Source of the DNA: Calophaca sinica
Taxonomy: Eukaryota > Streptophyta > Magnoliopsida > Fabales > Fabaceae
Length of the DNA stretch: 64,000 nucleotides
Reading direction: 5' to 3'
Assembly (NCBI GenBank): GCA_037113605.1
Contig: CM073733.1
Span: 49,105,606-49,169,605, forward strand
Below are positions 10,835 through 22,355 of the stretch, in pieces. Numbering within the stretch: position 1 is the stretch's first letter; every line of letters starts with the position of its first letter. Made by a program: the position numbers and the translations under genes. The notes beneath the pieces are model-generated. The model was not told where the DNA came from and made no database searches. It was given only the letters and a program-made list of their open reading frames with translations.

Positions 10835-10842
10835 TATTTAAG
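10835..10842 (+). promoter_or_regulatory. TATA-like box of the Tekay-like 5' LTR
   Basis: TATTTAAG, preceded by GCC and the GC-rich array, followed about 25-35 bases later by pyrimidine-rich sequence suitable for transcription start. Inferred from position and motif only. Confidence 0.45.
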
Positions 10843-13256
10843 CATAATTGATCACCTCATTCTGAATTTTTCCATTCTTCTTTCCATTCCACGACTTGAA
10901 CTAAGCCTTGAACCAGAAAACACCATTTTTGGAGCATTCCAAGCTTGCTGATTCATATCTAAGCAATCTCTAATATCGGTTCATCAATTTGACGGTACTA
11001 ACTCGTCTATTTTCGTTCGGGCTTGTTAGGGCTTATCTCCAAGCAAGGTTTTGCCAAGGTAAACCTAAGCACCTCAATGTTATTATCCTCTGTTTCATTC
11101 TGAATTTAGTGTAAGGATTTAAGGTTCTCCAGTTTAACCCAAATCAGACTGTGTTTTGGACCTCGTTCAACTGAACGGGTACCAAATGAGCTAGGGTGTT
11201 GCCGAAACTCCTGGAGAGGTTTCCATACATCACGAAACAGAGGGTGAGACCCATGTTTTCTGTATGTATGATGGAGAATTCGTGGTCCCTTGTTTAGGTT
11301 CATAATTCCTAATTATCTGTTCTTCATATTTTAGGGTTTTGGTGCTAGTGCGGGTCCCGAACGTCCGTGAAAGTTTGTCAGAAGTTGGATTTTGGTAAGT
11401 TAGAATCCCTGGACCCTTAGGACATGGCTGGCCGTGACCTCCCTTGTATTTTTGTAATTCCATAGTTTGCTCTAATTCTAATCCGAGTGCGTTTTTGTAT
11501 TTTCGGTGAAATATGGATAGTGCGGGTGTGCTCGGCGGAATTTTTGGGCAATCCTTGGTGTATTAATCAAGAGGGGCAGAACCTAAACTTAGGAGAGAAA
11601 GGTGATTGAAGTGCTTGTGTGTCCGTGGTTGAGACTTTAGGAGTTGTGGAACGCCGAGTTAATGCTTTGGAATCCAGGTGGGAGTAAGAATACATTTTTA
11701 CCGGGATTGCTAGTGTAGAGTAATATACATTGTATGCATAGGGTACCTAAGCCCTACTAGAGGTTGAGATCAGTAACACCTAAGGATAGGGGTTACGGTT
11801 TACGGTATCTGAGGACAGGCGTCGTGAACCTACTAACCAACTTAGGAGTAATGTTGTGTATTCCGAGTCCTGTGTTTGACCTATTTAGTGTATGATAGTG
11901 AATTTATGTGTTATGTGTGATACTAGAAACATGTCTAGGAATATGTGATATGTGCTTATGTGATGAAATGCCTGTGTAATACTCTATGTGTATAATATGT
12001 GATATTAAGTGTTGTGTAGCTGCTAAATGACTAAGTGATTGACGATATGACTAATGTGAGATGTAACATGCATAACGTGAACAGCGAATAAAGTGAATAA
12101 AAGTGGTATGTGAGTGGTGTGAGCTGTTACATAAGTGAATGTGTTGGTGCTATGTCACAGCCGTGTGTGGTGCACGAGGTCAGGAGATACTCGAGCACGA
12201 GTATGAGGTAATAGTGCAGGTCACATAGACCTTGGGGTTGTATATCATGGGGTCTGGAAATATTCCACAAAAGGTCGATAGTTTGGCCGCTATTGTGTTG
12301 TGGTTCCAGTTGTGCCCGTTTACCCCGACGAGTGCTGTAAACTTCAAGTCCTTGGTGAACGATCCCGAGTGCAGGCCTAGATACCCGACCTTGATTATTA
12401 GGGGCTACGGGGATGTGCTCTTATAGGTCACGATGAGCAGGGTATGTTGATTGGACAACTGACTGATACTCTGAGTGGTGAGGAGTACATTGTGACATAG
12501 GGTTGTACTTTGAGTGGTGAGGAGTATAGCAAGCCGGTGTAGTTAGTGGCCACGAGTCTATAATTAGGTAACCACAGTGTGATAAATAATTAGTGTCTAA
12601 ATTAGGAATGTGATACATGGTATATCTGATTACTTGCATACTATATACTTTGTATTGCCTTCTACTGCTACTTTCCCATTTTATAGTGATCATGTTGTTC
12701 TTATCTCCCTGTATATCTGTTTGTGTGTATATGTGGTATATGTTAGATACAGGTACCGAGGAGGCTGTTGTTGTAGAGGATGGCACAGCTCATGCATCCG
12801 TTGATATGGTCGAGTCTGAGGATCCCCGTTTGGGGGAATTTTGAGTTGGGCACTACCTTTTGCCTTTCTCAGTAGCTAGGGATTGTAGGGCGGGAGCTCT
12901 CGATACCCAGTTATGTACCTATGGCTAGGAGTCTTGTTTTGCTTCCTTTTAATGGTGGCTTGAGGAGCGTGTTAGCCTCTAGCTTGTATTTTGAGGATGA
13001 CTATTTTACCTTTTTTGCTACGCTTCCATCTTTGACTTTCGTTTGTTTTCTTTTTAGATTCTGTTGTACGTGAACCATAAGAGGGGCCACAAACCTTATA
13101 TTGATGCATATAGTGAATATTATGTGTGCTTATTTTTGCTGTCTGCATCAGTTTAAATTTCTACGTATTTTTCGCTGTATTTATTATCGATAAGCTTAGC
13201 GATTAAGGCGAATTAATGAAAAGGTTACTATGATGGGACGAGGGGTGTCTCATTTT

Positions 13257-13269
13257 GTAGTATTTGAGC
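13257..13269 (+). other. Degenerate Met-type primer-binding site
   Basis: Directly after the LTR end, GTAGTATTTGAGC followed by AATTCGG corresponds to the TGGTATCAGAGC-AATTCGG arrangement of Met-primed Ty3 elements. Several mismatches suggest it would no longer prime. Confidence 0.55.
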
Positions 13270-13493
13270 AATTCGGCCCTAACCGGATTGTGAGGTTGAG
13301 GATGTTGTTTCTGGCCTTCTCTAGTTGGACCTACACTGGGTATCCGACTATGTTTAGTGGTTGGGTAGAGTGTCTGATTCATGAGTTATCTATTGCTTCT
13401 ATACTGGGAGACACTGATGACTATTCCGATTATCTGTGAGACGTTTTTATCTGTATGGTATAGGTTGTATATCTTTCGGATATGAGCTAATGG

Positions 13494-14075
13494 TTGCTTT
13501 TAGAAGAACCTACGGCTCGAAGGATTAGTAGTGGAGGGTGTGGCAGAATTTCTAAAATTGGCAGTTGGAATAGAGAAATTATTGTGATTGGAGAAGGTGA
13601 AGTATTAACAAGGAATGACCCTAGCATGAGGAGTAGATCTCCGCCGAGGCTTCATAATTTTCCAGAGGAATCACAACAATCATTGATGATAACCACCACT
13701 CGGGGAGGACGTCAGATTTTGAAGAGATGTTTTCATTGTAAAGGAACACACTTGGTGACGGATTGTCAGTTCGGAGATCGTGTATGTTTTTGGTGTGGTA
13801 GGTCAGGGCATATCTCTCGTGACTGTGAACAGAGAGGTGGTGCCCAAAAAGAAGAGGTTAAGGGTACTAGTGGTATACCGCATCCAAGGAGGTCAGGACC
13901 TTATGATCGTCTCGCATGGCACATTGCTGTTGCTGGCAGAGGAGGAAACATCGTAAGGATACAAAGTTGTTTCAGGTGCAGTGTTATGAACATGATTAAA
14001 GATTGTCCATCAGGAGATGGAGACAGTTCGTGCTTCAACTGTGGGAAGCTAGGACATAAAGCCAGAGATTGCTGA
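13494..14075 (+). pseudogene. Tekay-like gag C-terminal part with CCHC zinc knuckles
   Basis: A 193-codon frame is basic and contains CCHC-type knuckles that bind genomic RNA during particle assembly. The first, CFHCKGTHLVTDC, and the second, CFWCGRSGHISRDC, lie close together near the middle. A third, CFRCSVMNMIKDC, has lost its His. The fourth, CFNCGKLGHKARDC, ends the frame at the stop. A typical gag has about 300 capsid residues before the knuckles; here the LTR end is only 240 bases upstream, so capsid is deleted. Downstream, gag-like RG-rich sequence continues in broken frames toward protease. The paired knuckle sets look like an internal duplication. Confidence 0.7.
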
Positions 14076-14187
14076 TTGGAATAGAGGACCATTGGCGGGC
14101 CTTCATGAAGGACGTGGTGCTGGAGCCGATAGGGGAGCTGGACATGGTACAGGTACAAGAGGGGCAAGGCCCCAAGCCACTTGAAGA

Positions 14188-14751
14188 ATGTTTATGTTGA
14201 GGGGAGCTGAGTCCTCTCAATCCCCTGATTTGATACATGGTATGTGCATTGTTTTTGGTAAACTCTCAGATGTACTGTTTGACTCTGGGGCTACTCATTC
14301 TTTCATATCCCATGATTGTGTAAATCATTTGAAATTGCATGTTTCTACCTTACCTTGTAAGCTAGTAGTTTCTACTTCTACTGGTAAACATTTGATTACA
14401 ACTTCTGTTTGCTTAAATTGTCTAATCACCATAGATAATAGAAAATTTCTTGCAAACCTTGTGTGCCTTCCTTTGCAGGATTTAGATATTATTCTGGGTA
14501 TAGATTGGCTTGCTGCCAACCAGGTGTTGTTGAATTATCCTAATAAGAGTCTTTCTTTTTCTGATCAATCTAATGCGATATCTGCCAATGACAGTAGTGA
14601 TAGACTTAGTGGTGATTCTCAGAAGTATGTAATGTTGTTTTCTATGGAAGGAAAGGATACTCCTAGTCTAGATTCTATTTTCGTAGTGAGAGAATTTCCT
14701 GAAGTATTCCCAGATGATGTTCCTGGATTGCCACCTGAGAGAGAGATATAA
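14188..14751 (+). pseudogene. Tekay-like aspartic protease and start of RT
   Basis: This 187-codon frame holds the retropepsin active site LFDSGATHSFIS near residues 31-42 and the downstream ILGIDWL motif near residues 111-117, both standard for Ty3 proteases that cut the Gag-Pol polyprotein. The C-terminal EFPEVFPDDVPGLPP opens the RT connection region. A stop at 14,749 interrupts the polyprotein directly after PEREI; a second in-frame stop follows near 14,827. Confidence 0.85.
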
Positions 14752-16108
14752 TTTTCCATAGATTTAATCCCTCGTACTGGCTCTATTTCAATAGCACCTT
14801 GCAGGATGTCACCAGCAGAGTTAGCATAGCTGAAGGACCAATTAGATGACATGCTAAAGAAGGAGTTTATTAGGCCTTGTGTGTCACCTTGGGGAGCTCC
14901 AGTGTTGTTTGTTAGGAAGAAAGATGGTTCGTCAAGGTTGTGTATGGATTATAGGCAGTTGAACAAGGTAACTATTAAGAACAAATATCCTTTGCCTAGG
15001 ATAGATGACCTGATGGATCAATTAAAGGGAGCAACTGTGTTCTCTAAGATTGATTTGAAGTCTGGTTACCACCAGATTCGAGTGAAGAAGGAAGATGTGC
15101 CAAAGGCAGCCTTTAGATCCAGGTATGGGCATTATGAATATCTGGTTATGCATTTCGGTTTAACTAATGCTCCTGCAGTGTTCATGGATTACATGAACCG
15201 GATCTTTAGACCGTTAATTCTTGGATAAATTCATGGTAGTGTTTATTGACGATATTCTAATCCACTCTTCGAGTAGAGAGGAACATGAAGGACACCTTAG
15301 GGTTGTACTTCAAATTTTGAAAGATCGTCAGTTGTATGCCAAGTTTTCTAAATGTGAGTTCTGGTTGGAAGAAGTACAATTTTTGGGACATGTGATCAGT
15401 AAGGAAGGAGTAGCTATTGACCCACCCAAAGTCGAAGCGGTGATTCGGTGGGAGATTCCAAAGACTGTTAGTGAGATTAGAAGTTTCCTTGGGTTAGCAG
15501 GGTATTATAGAAGGATTATCAAAGGATTTTCTAAGATAGCCTTACCTATGACTCAGTTGACCAGGAAAGGTATGCCTTTTGTATGGTCAGAGAAGTGTGA
15601 GAAGAGTTTTTAGGAGTTGAAGGAAAGACTGACCACTTCACCTGTTTTAATTCTACACGATCCTTTAGGAGAGTTTGTTGTATACTGTGATGCTTCATAT
15701 CAAGGGTTAGGTTGTGTGTTGATGCAAGAAGGGAGAGTAGTGGCTTATGCTTCTCGACAACTGGGAAATAATGAAAGGAATTATCTCAGTCATGATCTAG
15801 AACTAGCTGCTGTAGTTTTTGCTCTAAAGATTTGGTGGCACTATCTTTATGGTGCTAAGTTCACTGTGTCTAGTGATCACAAGAGCTTGAGGTATTTATT
15901 CAACCAGAAGGAATTGAACATGAGGCAGAGGAGATGGATGGAATTCCTTAAGGACTATGATTTTGAGCTGCAATACCATCCAAGGAAAGCGAACGTAGTG
16001 GCTGACGTGTTGAGTAGGAAATCCCTACATGTGTTGGCTATGATGGTGAAGGAGTTGGAGCTAGTAGAACAGTTTAGAGATTTTGGTTTTTGGAGTGCAA
16101 TTGTTTAA
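14752..16108 (+). pseudogene. Tekay-like reverse transcriptase and RNase H
   Basis: The polyprotein continues through SPWGAPVLFVRKKDGS, MDYRQLNKVT, FSKIDLKSGYHQIR and FGLTNAPAVFMDYMNR. It then shifts frame near 15,220 and resumes with the catalytic VFIDDIL, FLGHVIS and the SEIRSFLGLAGYYRR connection. RNase H follows with VYCDASYQGLGCVLMQ, the ELAAVVFALK glutamate and SSDHKSL, and NVVADVLSRK ends the domain. A TAG stop lies at about 15,611 (CEKSF-stop-ELKE). In life RT copies the element RNA into DNA in cytoplasmic particles and RNase H removes the RNA; the frameshift and stops make this copy inactive. Confidence 0.93.
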
Positions 16109-16290
16109 AAACAGAATGTGTTTAGGGAAGATGGCAGTAACTAGCGAATTCTTAAAGCTAGTGTACAGATGAACATCTGTACAAGATGAAGGAGTTGATG
16201 AATGAAGGAAAGGTGTCAAAATTTACTGTAGGCAGTGATGGTATCTTTAGGTATGGTGTCAGGATTTGTATACCTAGTGATGCCGAGGTG
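16109..16290 (+). pseudogene. Integrase N-terminal stub of the Tekay-like element
   Basis: After the stop at 16,106 the coding trace continues weakly; GIFRYGVRICIPSDAEV can be read with frame changes near 16,235-16,290, matching the region just before the HHCC zinc domain. The sequence then changes to unrelated GC-richer DNA, so the zinc, catalytic and chromodomain parts are lost. Confidence 0.55.
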
Positions 16291-19200
16291 GATCCGCTGG
16301 TGAAGTGGAGGTACTAACAACAGGAGGGGAAACCGGCTCAACTGGAGGAGTCAGGATGGCTGCAGCTCTGGAAGTAGACGCTCCTAAGTCCCGCGTCGAA
16401 TCACGCTCTTGCGAGCGGTCACTCTGATCCTCGGTCCTCGTCCTCGTCCTCGGGAAGCAAAATAGGGAGTAGTATGCCTCGGAACATCGGGAGGTCCCTC
16501 AGGTGAGGAAGACGAAGCTGGTGCAGTCCTCTCTCTCTCTCTCCATAGTACGCCATGCATCCACTATCTGCAACATCCGGATCGGAAAGCTCACCGTGCG
16601 TCGCGAAGTTTCCTGTCTCACCACAACACCATCCTCTCTGAAACTTTGAACAACATCCACGGTATATACAACACGACGGGAGATGGGGTCGAACTCCATC
16701 GTCGCGGGTAGCTCCAAGTCTGGGAAATCAAAGAAGATCTTCGGCGACGTCCTCATCGCCGGTGTCAGTACACTCTTCGCCATCACCTGGGTAACCATCA
16801 TGAATCGAAGGTACCACGGGAAAAAGGGTCAACTTCTTAATAAATCATGAAATAACAACACATAACAATGAGCAAAACAACATATGCACAGTATTCGAGA
16901 CGCAACTCAACCTCTCACAAGACTCGACTCAATTCTCATATTCTCTCAACAGTTAACAATTTTCAGGAATGTAACGCCGATCCATCCACTGAACTTCAGT
17001 CATAGCCTTGGGCTCTCCGCTCATCCTAGAACATTCAGCTCAGGTTCCTTGACGCTACAACGCCTAGCTAATCTGCCGAAATACCAGCCGGAGCCGTTTA
17101 GGGGATCCTAGCACCCTAGGTTAATCGGATCACAGCTCAAAAACGTCACGACAATCGACGACTCGACTAAACTCTCGCACTCCAATGAATAAATCGCCGC
17201 ATACGATAATTTAGGAATCAATTGAATAATTATCAGACCGCATATCAAATAATATTCACACCAAGCTCCAAACAGTGCGAACTGTTCAACAGTATAAGCA
17301 ATTCATCTCAACAATCATAACTCAGCAAACAACGACAGTCAAACAACTCAGTTCATCCTCTGCAACTCAATGAAATTGGCAGAGAGGCAAGCAAACAAAT
17401 GTGGGGGGTTGGGGACAGCTGCCAACCACTTGCAGACAAGCTCACTAAATAGTCAATATATCAAAAGCAGTAAAACGAAGGGGTACAAGACCCTCACTTC
17501 GAACCTTGAGATTCTCATACTTCTTCGCATAAATACTTGAAATTAAATTCCTATCAATCTCTAAAGTTGCCCTTATGCCCAAAACATAAACATGTAGAAT
17601 ATGAAGTGCCCTTACCACAGATGTTTGCTAATGGGGCACCGCAATCCTCAAGTCCACGTCGCTCGGTCCCCGGAATCGTAACGCCTATCACCACAAATAA
17701 CTTAGCACAATTCTGTAAATTCTAAACTAAACTTAAGCTCTCATGCTTAACCCTTTTCTAACCAACAATTCACTTAAACACTTGAGTCACTAGCTACTTG
17801 GAAAAAAGATTTGAAACTAAAAGCTTTTCTTGAAAAGGTAACATCACACATAACAATTTAGAATTATTATCTTACTTGAAAAGAGTAAAGTTTTGAAACT
17901 AAAAACCTTTCTTGAACTTCAAGGTAAACATCAAGCAATATACCACTTTCATAGATCTTCAAGGCCTAAAACACATACTCATTCAAGCATTTAGACAAGT
18001 TCACATCAAGAATTTTTCCTTCCAAAACCCCCTACGCCTCTCGGCCACAATCTCTTTTTCTCTGAATTTTTTTTTTCAAAAGCTTCTTTCACAAACCACA
18101 AATTACTTCCAAATCATTTTTGATCATACTACAAGGCCATAAACATCAAGTTAACACAAGACATAACTCAAGCACATTTAAGGACATGTTCTAAAACATT
18201 TTCCAAAAACAAGAGTTCTTTCAATTAGACTAATTTCAAGAATCCCAAAACCATTTAAATCATGGCCATAATCATGCTAAGAATTTAAAGAACAACTTAA
18301 TCGGGTCCTACATGCCATTCTAGTCCTTCAAGAACCAATTTTGAACAAAATATAAACCAACTCTTACAGTTAATCATGCATCACTACTCCAATGGCAATT
18401 AAATCACCCAAAACATTTAATTTAACATTTAAACACATGATTCAACAACCAAAACCCACATTTCCCCAACTTAAAGAATAGGCATAAATCATGAAACAAC
18501 AAGTTAAACATGCTATCACAAAACTATTGCTTAAACAATCATCAAACAACTTCCAATAACTCAATTAAACAACCAATGGCAAGATTGAACCTCAAGATCA
18601 CATTACCCCTCTTTTTCCCTTTGACTTGCGCCTTGGGTTCTCAAGATTAGGGATTTATATGCTCATCTCTTTCATTCAATCATACACAAAAACAAACAAC
18701 ACTTTAACAAGCATAAAAACAAGAAGGAAAAGAGAAAAGAACCACCACCTCCTCCTCCTATGAGGTCGCGGCCAAGAGGCTGTTAAAGGGGGAAAGAAAT
18801 GCTTCTCCAAAAGCTTGGTGGTGAGCTAGGTAGTGATGATGTTGATGTTGTAGAAGGAGAACTAGCACAAGAATGGAGGTAGAAAATGAAGTGGATCAAG
18901 GTTTTGGTGAAGGAGCATCCATGGAGGTGGAGAGCATCTCTCTCAAGAAATGAAGAAGATGAAGATATGAAAGGTAGAGAGAGGGAGGGGTCGGCCTAGG
19001 GCTGAAATAAGGGGAGGGATATTTTATTTATTTTTTCAATTAAAACAATGCTTGGTTAGTAATGGTTTAGGAAAAGTAAAAAAAAACTAATCACACAAAA
19101 TATGACACCTAGCAACTTTATGAGATGCTAATCACATCGTCTAATCCTACCTATCTAATCTCACACCTCTCATGACTACCCTCTAATTCTAGAGTCTAAG

Positions 19201-19631
19201 GGTTGCTAAAACACGACGTCGAATAATCGCGTTACCGATTAATTACTCGCCGACAAAATTGCGAAAATTAATTTAACGAGAAATTAATTCATCGCGTGAT
19301 AATATTTAATAATAAATAACAAAAATCAGGCCAAACACTCAAAAATAGTCTCAACAAGTTACGTTTCGATTTTCATCGAAATCGGAGTTCGTTTAGAATT
19401 TTATCTGCAGCGAAACTGCCCGGCGATTTGAAACGTGACGAAACTTCGTTAGAATTTTTTGACGATATTCGAACCGTGAATTAATATAAAATATTAACTC
19501 TCAAATATCATTTGATCTTGATTTAATTAATTCGCTTACTTAGAGAACAAGAAATTGCTTATTATAGCATAAATACGACAAAATACAATAAATAACACCA
19601 AATAACGCATCGTAAAAATACGAGTGTTACA
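16291..19631 (-). mobile_element. Truncated Ty3-type LTR fragment inserted in the Tekay-like element, minus strand
   Basis: The minus-strand LTR begins TGTAACACTCGTATTTTTAC at 19,631 and runs to lower coordinates for about 3 kb without coding sequence. General composition resembles the LTR ending at 62,399 (CG-rich block one fifth in, then A-rich and C-rich stretches). From about 16,806 to 16,290 the sequence is GC-richer and could be the 5' internal region. A 100-codon open frame there (16,499-16,801) has no domain I recognise. No matching left-hand TG end or target duplication is visible, so the left side is truncated. Confidence 0.55.
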
Positions 19632-19666
19632 GGTTACCAGCAGATTCGAGTGAAGAAGGAAGATGT
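19632..19666 (+). pseudogene. 35-bp reverse-transcriptase scrap joined to the 3' LTR
   Basis: These bases repeat 15,064-15,098 of the RT domain with one mismatch (ACCAGCAG for ACCACCAG), and then switch directly to LTR sequence at a shared TGT (19,664-19,666). Confidence 0.85.
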
Positions 19667-19851
19667 ACGTGAACCGTAGGAGGGGCCACAGACCTTATAT
19701 TGATGCATATAGTGTATGTTATGTGTACTTATTTCCGCTGTGTGTTTCAGTTTAAATTTCTACGTATTTTTCGCTGTATTTATTATCAGTAAGCTAAGCG
19801 ATTAAGGCGAATTAATGAAAAAGTTACTATGATGGGACGAGGGGTGTCTCA
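19664..19851 (+). repeat. 3' LTR remnant of the Tekay-like element
   Basis: It matches about 13,064-13,252 of the 5' LTR almost base for base, including CTACGTATTTTTCGCTGTAT and the terminal ACGAGGGGTGTCTCA. Confidence 0.9.
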
Positions 19852-20763
19852 GGAAAGATAAGAGAATTTTGCTACAAAATCATATTTCACGGCCCTTTCG
19901 TAAAACAGACTCTAACATGATGTAAAAGCCATTTAAAGTTGACTCAGGCGTTCCTAATTCTACACTTGAGCTGCATTGACTCGGGAGAGCATATCTAGAG
20001 TTGAAGGTATCGAAATTGAGTCAAACCAAAACCAATTGAAAGATAAGAGGTAAACTACAAATTTCATGAAGATACATAATTTTCATTCAGTCCTTAAAGG
20101 GTTAGAAAATGACGAATACTGTGACTGAATTGACTAAACATAAAGATAAATATGGGTCTAGACACGTCCTTTGTATATGAGTACTAAGGAACTCTAATAT
20201 GTATCAAACCACACACTTGCAAGCACTTGAAATTCTAGTTCCTAGGAATAAAATTTGAAGGTGTTACACTTTCAATTCACTTTACTCTTCATGTAACTTT
20301 CAATCCATTGCAATAGTAAAAACTCTAGCATCTTTATTCTCTCCCCCCTTTTCCTTTCCCCGTAGCCTCTCCATTTTTTGCTTTGTATTGTATTATTAAC
20401 ATGGTATCAAGACCAACGTTTATTCAATCCACAACATTCGGCAACCCATTTTAACGACAACTCGATTCGACATCACCTTCTCTTATCGGTTGAGTAACAC
20501 CGTCTTCTCTTTCGGGTTGAAAGCCATCAACATTTCAGTCAAAGAATCTTTTCATTACCAAACTCATTCATTTGTTTATTTCGTCTGGGACATCTTGGCA
20601 GCAACTCATTAGATTACAATGTCTCCTTGTTCGTCACTTAGTTTCGTCTAATTTAGTGGTAATTGGTATTTGATTCTCTTCTCTAATTATGTTTAAGAGC
20701 TTTATGGATATATGAAAACAATAGCAATGGATGGAGAAAAGATGATTATCTTCAATCTATAAC

Positions 20764-21363
20764 GTGCAATTGAATGTACATAATTATTCGTATTGGAGTT
20801 ATGTGTTGAAGAAATTTTTTAAAGGCAATAGAATGTGTGATTATATTTATGGGACATTTACTAAGCCAAAAAATGAAAAACGTGAGAAACATGTTGAACA
20901 GATGAAAGTATGGGAGGAAAACAATTCGAAGATAATAACTTGGATAAATAACTACGTTAAAGAGTCAATAGGTGTGCAATTACAAAATATGAAACTACCT
21001 AGGAAGTCTGGGATCAATTGGAAAGATTGTACATGCAATCAAACTTAGCTAAACATATCTATCAGATATGGGTATCCGTGCTCTTCGGGAATATAATATG
21101 AGCATCCAAGAATTCTATGTTTCCATGACTAATCTCTGGGATCAATTAACTCTCACCAAATCTACAAAATTTTAATCCTTTAAACCATACATATCTTGTA
21201 GAGACGAACAACGTCTGGTTCAATTATTGATGGCTCTTCAAGATGATTTTGAAGGGTTTTGTGGAACGATTTTGACTTAGTGTTCAATGAGTTATTGGCT
21301 GAAGAAGTTTGCCTCAAGTTCCAATATGAGAAGAGGAACTATTGCAGCTCAGACAAGTGCATC
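20764..21363 (+). pseudogene. Ty1/copia gag N-terminal part (UBN2-type)
   Basis: The open part reads NVHNYSYWSYVLKKFFKGNR and then WEENNSKIITWINNYVKES, the pattern of copia gag (a W-S..M/K core, then an acidic WEE..N..I.. helix). A frameshift occurs near 21,020, after which SIQEFYVSMTNLWDQL and RDEQRLVQLLMALQDDFEG can be read with one stop. Gag forms the virus-like particle; the zinc knuckle and all of pol are missing because an Athila LTR begins at 21,364. Confidence 0.85.
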
Positions 21364-22288
21364 TGATCGTAACTCGTAATAACAGTGGAGTATTTTTAAG
21401 ACTCCAAATGTTGAACCCACAGGGAATGCGCGAGTACCAATGAAATAAGGAATCTATTCTACTAAGCTAACAAAAGTTGTAATTAGAGAATAGCGAAAGT
21501 TGTCACGAAACTAGAAATAACAATTAAACGAAATGCAAGAACATATTAACTATATTATGAGAGGTCTAGGGGAACCGGATTCACCAATACTCAACTCTTG
21601 AATTTACTAATAATTACTATGAGGTCTATTTTCTGATTGATAGCTAATCACTCACTCTAAATTACTAAGAGCTACCTAGCTAATAGCCTTCTTCCTAAAT
21701 AACTACTTCGTTTGATCCAAGAAGGTAATTAAGGAGAGAGCATTAAGAATAGGTGAGTTTGTTAATCTAATAACTGATTATAAACAAGCAATAACCCTAT
21801 CCAGCATATAAAGCGAGTTCTTTTATTCCTAGAGATCCGTTAACTAACTGTGCTCCTGTTACCGCCAATTAAACTAATTAATTAAAGGTTGATCAGGCCT
21901 TATAGGATTAAGCACGCTTGGGATAAAACAATCAATCATATAAATAGAAACGCATAAAATTAGTTAGATAAATAACAAAACTATTGTAAATGATCTCCCA
22001 TCACCCCTAGTGATGGGTTTACTACTCATAATCAATGATAATAACATAAATACAATCATAAAACCATATGAATCCATAACAAAGAGAATAAAAATCTAAA
22101 CCGTGACACCTTTTCGGTATGACGACGGTCCTTAAGCATGTTCTTCACGTCCTCACGAGCTTCCGGGATTGGCACCAGGCTCCAAGGAAACACGAATCAA
22201 CATAAAACACGGGAATTGATGTAGAACTCTCAAAAAGGGGCTTTTGATTCAGAAATTCGTCAAATGGTCTTCAACATAGGCTAAGAGG

Positions 22289-22299
22289 GCCTATTTATA
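22289..22299 (-). promoter_or_regulatory. TATA box of the Athila LTR
   Basis: CTATAAATAGG on the minus strand, 60-270 bases downstream of the GTACGGCCGTAC array. Position in U3 and match to the plant TATA consensus support it. Confidence 0.65.
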
Positions 22300-22355
22300 G
22301 AGTGGGATGCGGATTAGGTCATCTGGCTTTCAAATCTGCACATTCTGGGATAGGG

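Larger units (their letters stand above)
10104..13252 (+). repeat. 5' LTR of the Tekay-like element
   Basis: It starts TGTAACATCCTC and ends GGGGTGTCTCA. Its terminal 190 bases recur at 19,664-19,851. GC-rich imperfect repeats of the form GCGYGTGRCGCACGC occupy 10,555-10,825, immediately before a TATA-like TATTTAAG (10,835-10,842). The rest is GT-rich and non-coding, with a run of short open frames that do not resemble proteins. Confidence 0.85.
10104..19851 (+). mobile_element. Tekay-like Ty3 (chromovirus-type) element, degenerate
   Basis: A 3.15-kb 5' LTR (10,104-13,252) is followed by a degenerate Met-type primer site, gag zinc knuckles, protease, RT-RNase H, the very start of integrase, and finally a 3' LTR remnant (19,664-19,851) that matches the last ~190 bases of the 5' LTR. 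Flanks are AGAAA (10,099-10,103) and GGAAA (19,852-19,856), compatible with a once identical 5-bp duplication. The capsid part of gag and most of integrase are missing, and a foreign LTR fragment occupies about 16,290-19,631. Tekay assignment rests on LTR size, RT similarity and gene order. Confidence 0.8.
7433..20268 (-). mobile_element. Ty3 solo LTR, minus strand, split by a nested Ty3 element
   Basis: The minus-strand LTR starts TGTAACACCTTCAAATTT at 20,268 and ends GGGTAGAGGGTGTCACA at 7433. It is flanked by perfect 5-bp direct repeats CTTTC (7428-7432 and 20,269-20,273). The LTR sequence is 7433-10,103 plus 19,852-20,268, about 3.1 kb; 10,104-19,851 is a later insertion. GC-rich blocks with GGCGCC cores occur at about 8655-8700 and 9950-10,030. 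No protein is encoded: the 96-codon frame at 8157-8447 has no family resemblance. Because no internal region is present and the target duplication is intact, it is a solo LTR formed by LTR-LTR recombination. Confidence 0.85.
7401..21363 (+). mobile_element. Ty1/copia element fragment split by nested insertions
   Basis: The pieces are a probable short LTR (TGTTAAATATG at 7401 to 7432, continuing 20,274-20,401 and ending TTAACA), a primer-binding site TGGTATCAAGACC (20,402-20,414; the usual initiator-Met form is TGGTATCAGAGC), a leader, and the start of gag (20,764-21,363). The 5-bp duplication CTTTC of the inserted solo LTR lies within this copia LTR. The element is cut off at 21,363 by an Athila LTR. 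The LTR would be only about 160 bp, which is short, so its left end is tentative. Confidence 0.6.

Noticed and set aside
16499..16801. 100-codon minus-strand frame
   Set aside because: Reads smoothly but matches no family I know and lies in the presumed leader of a truncated element; not called as a gene.
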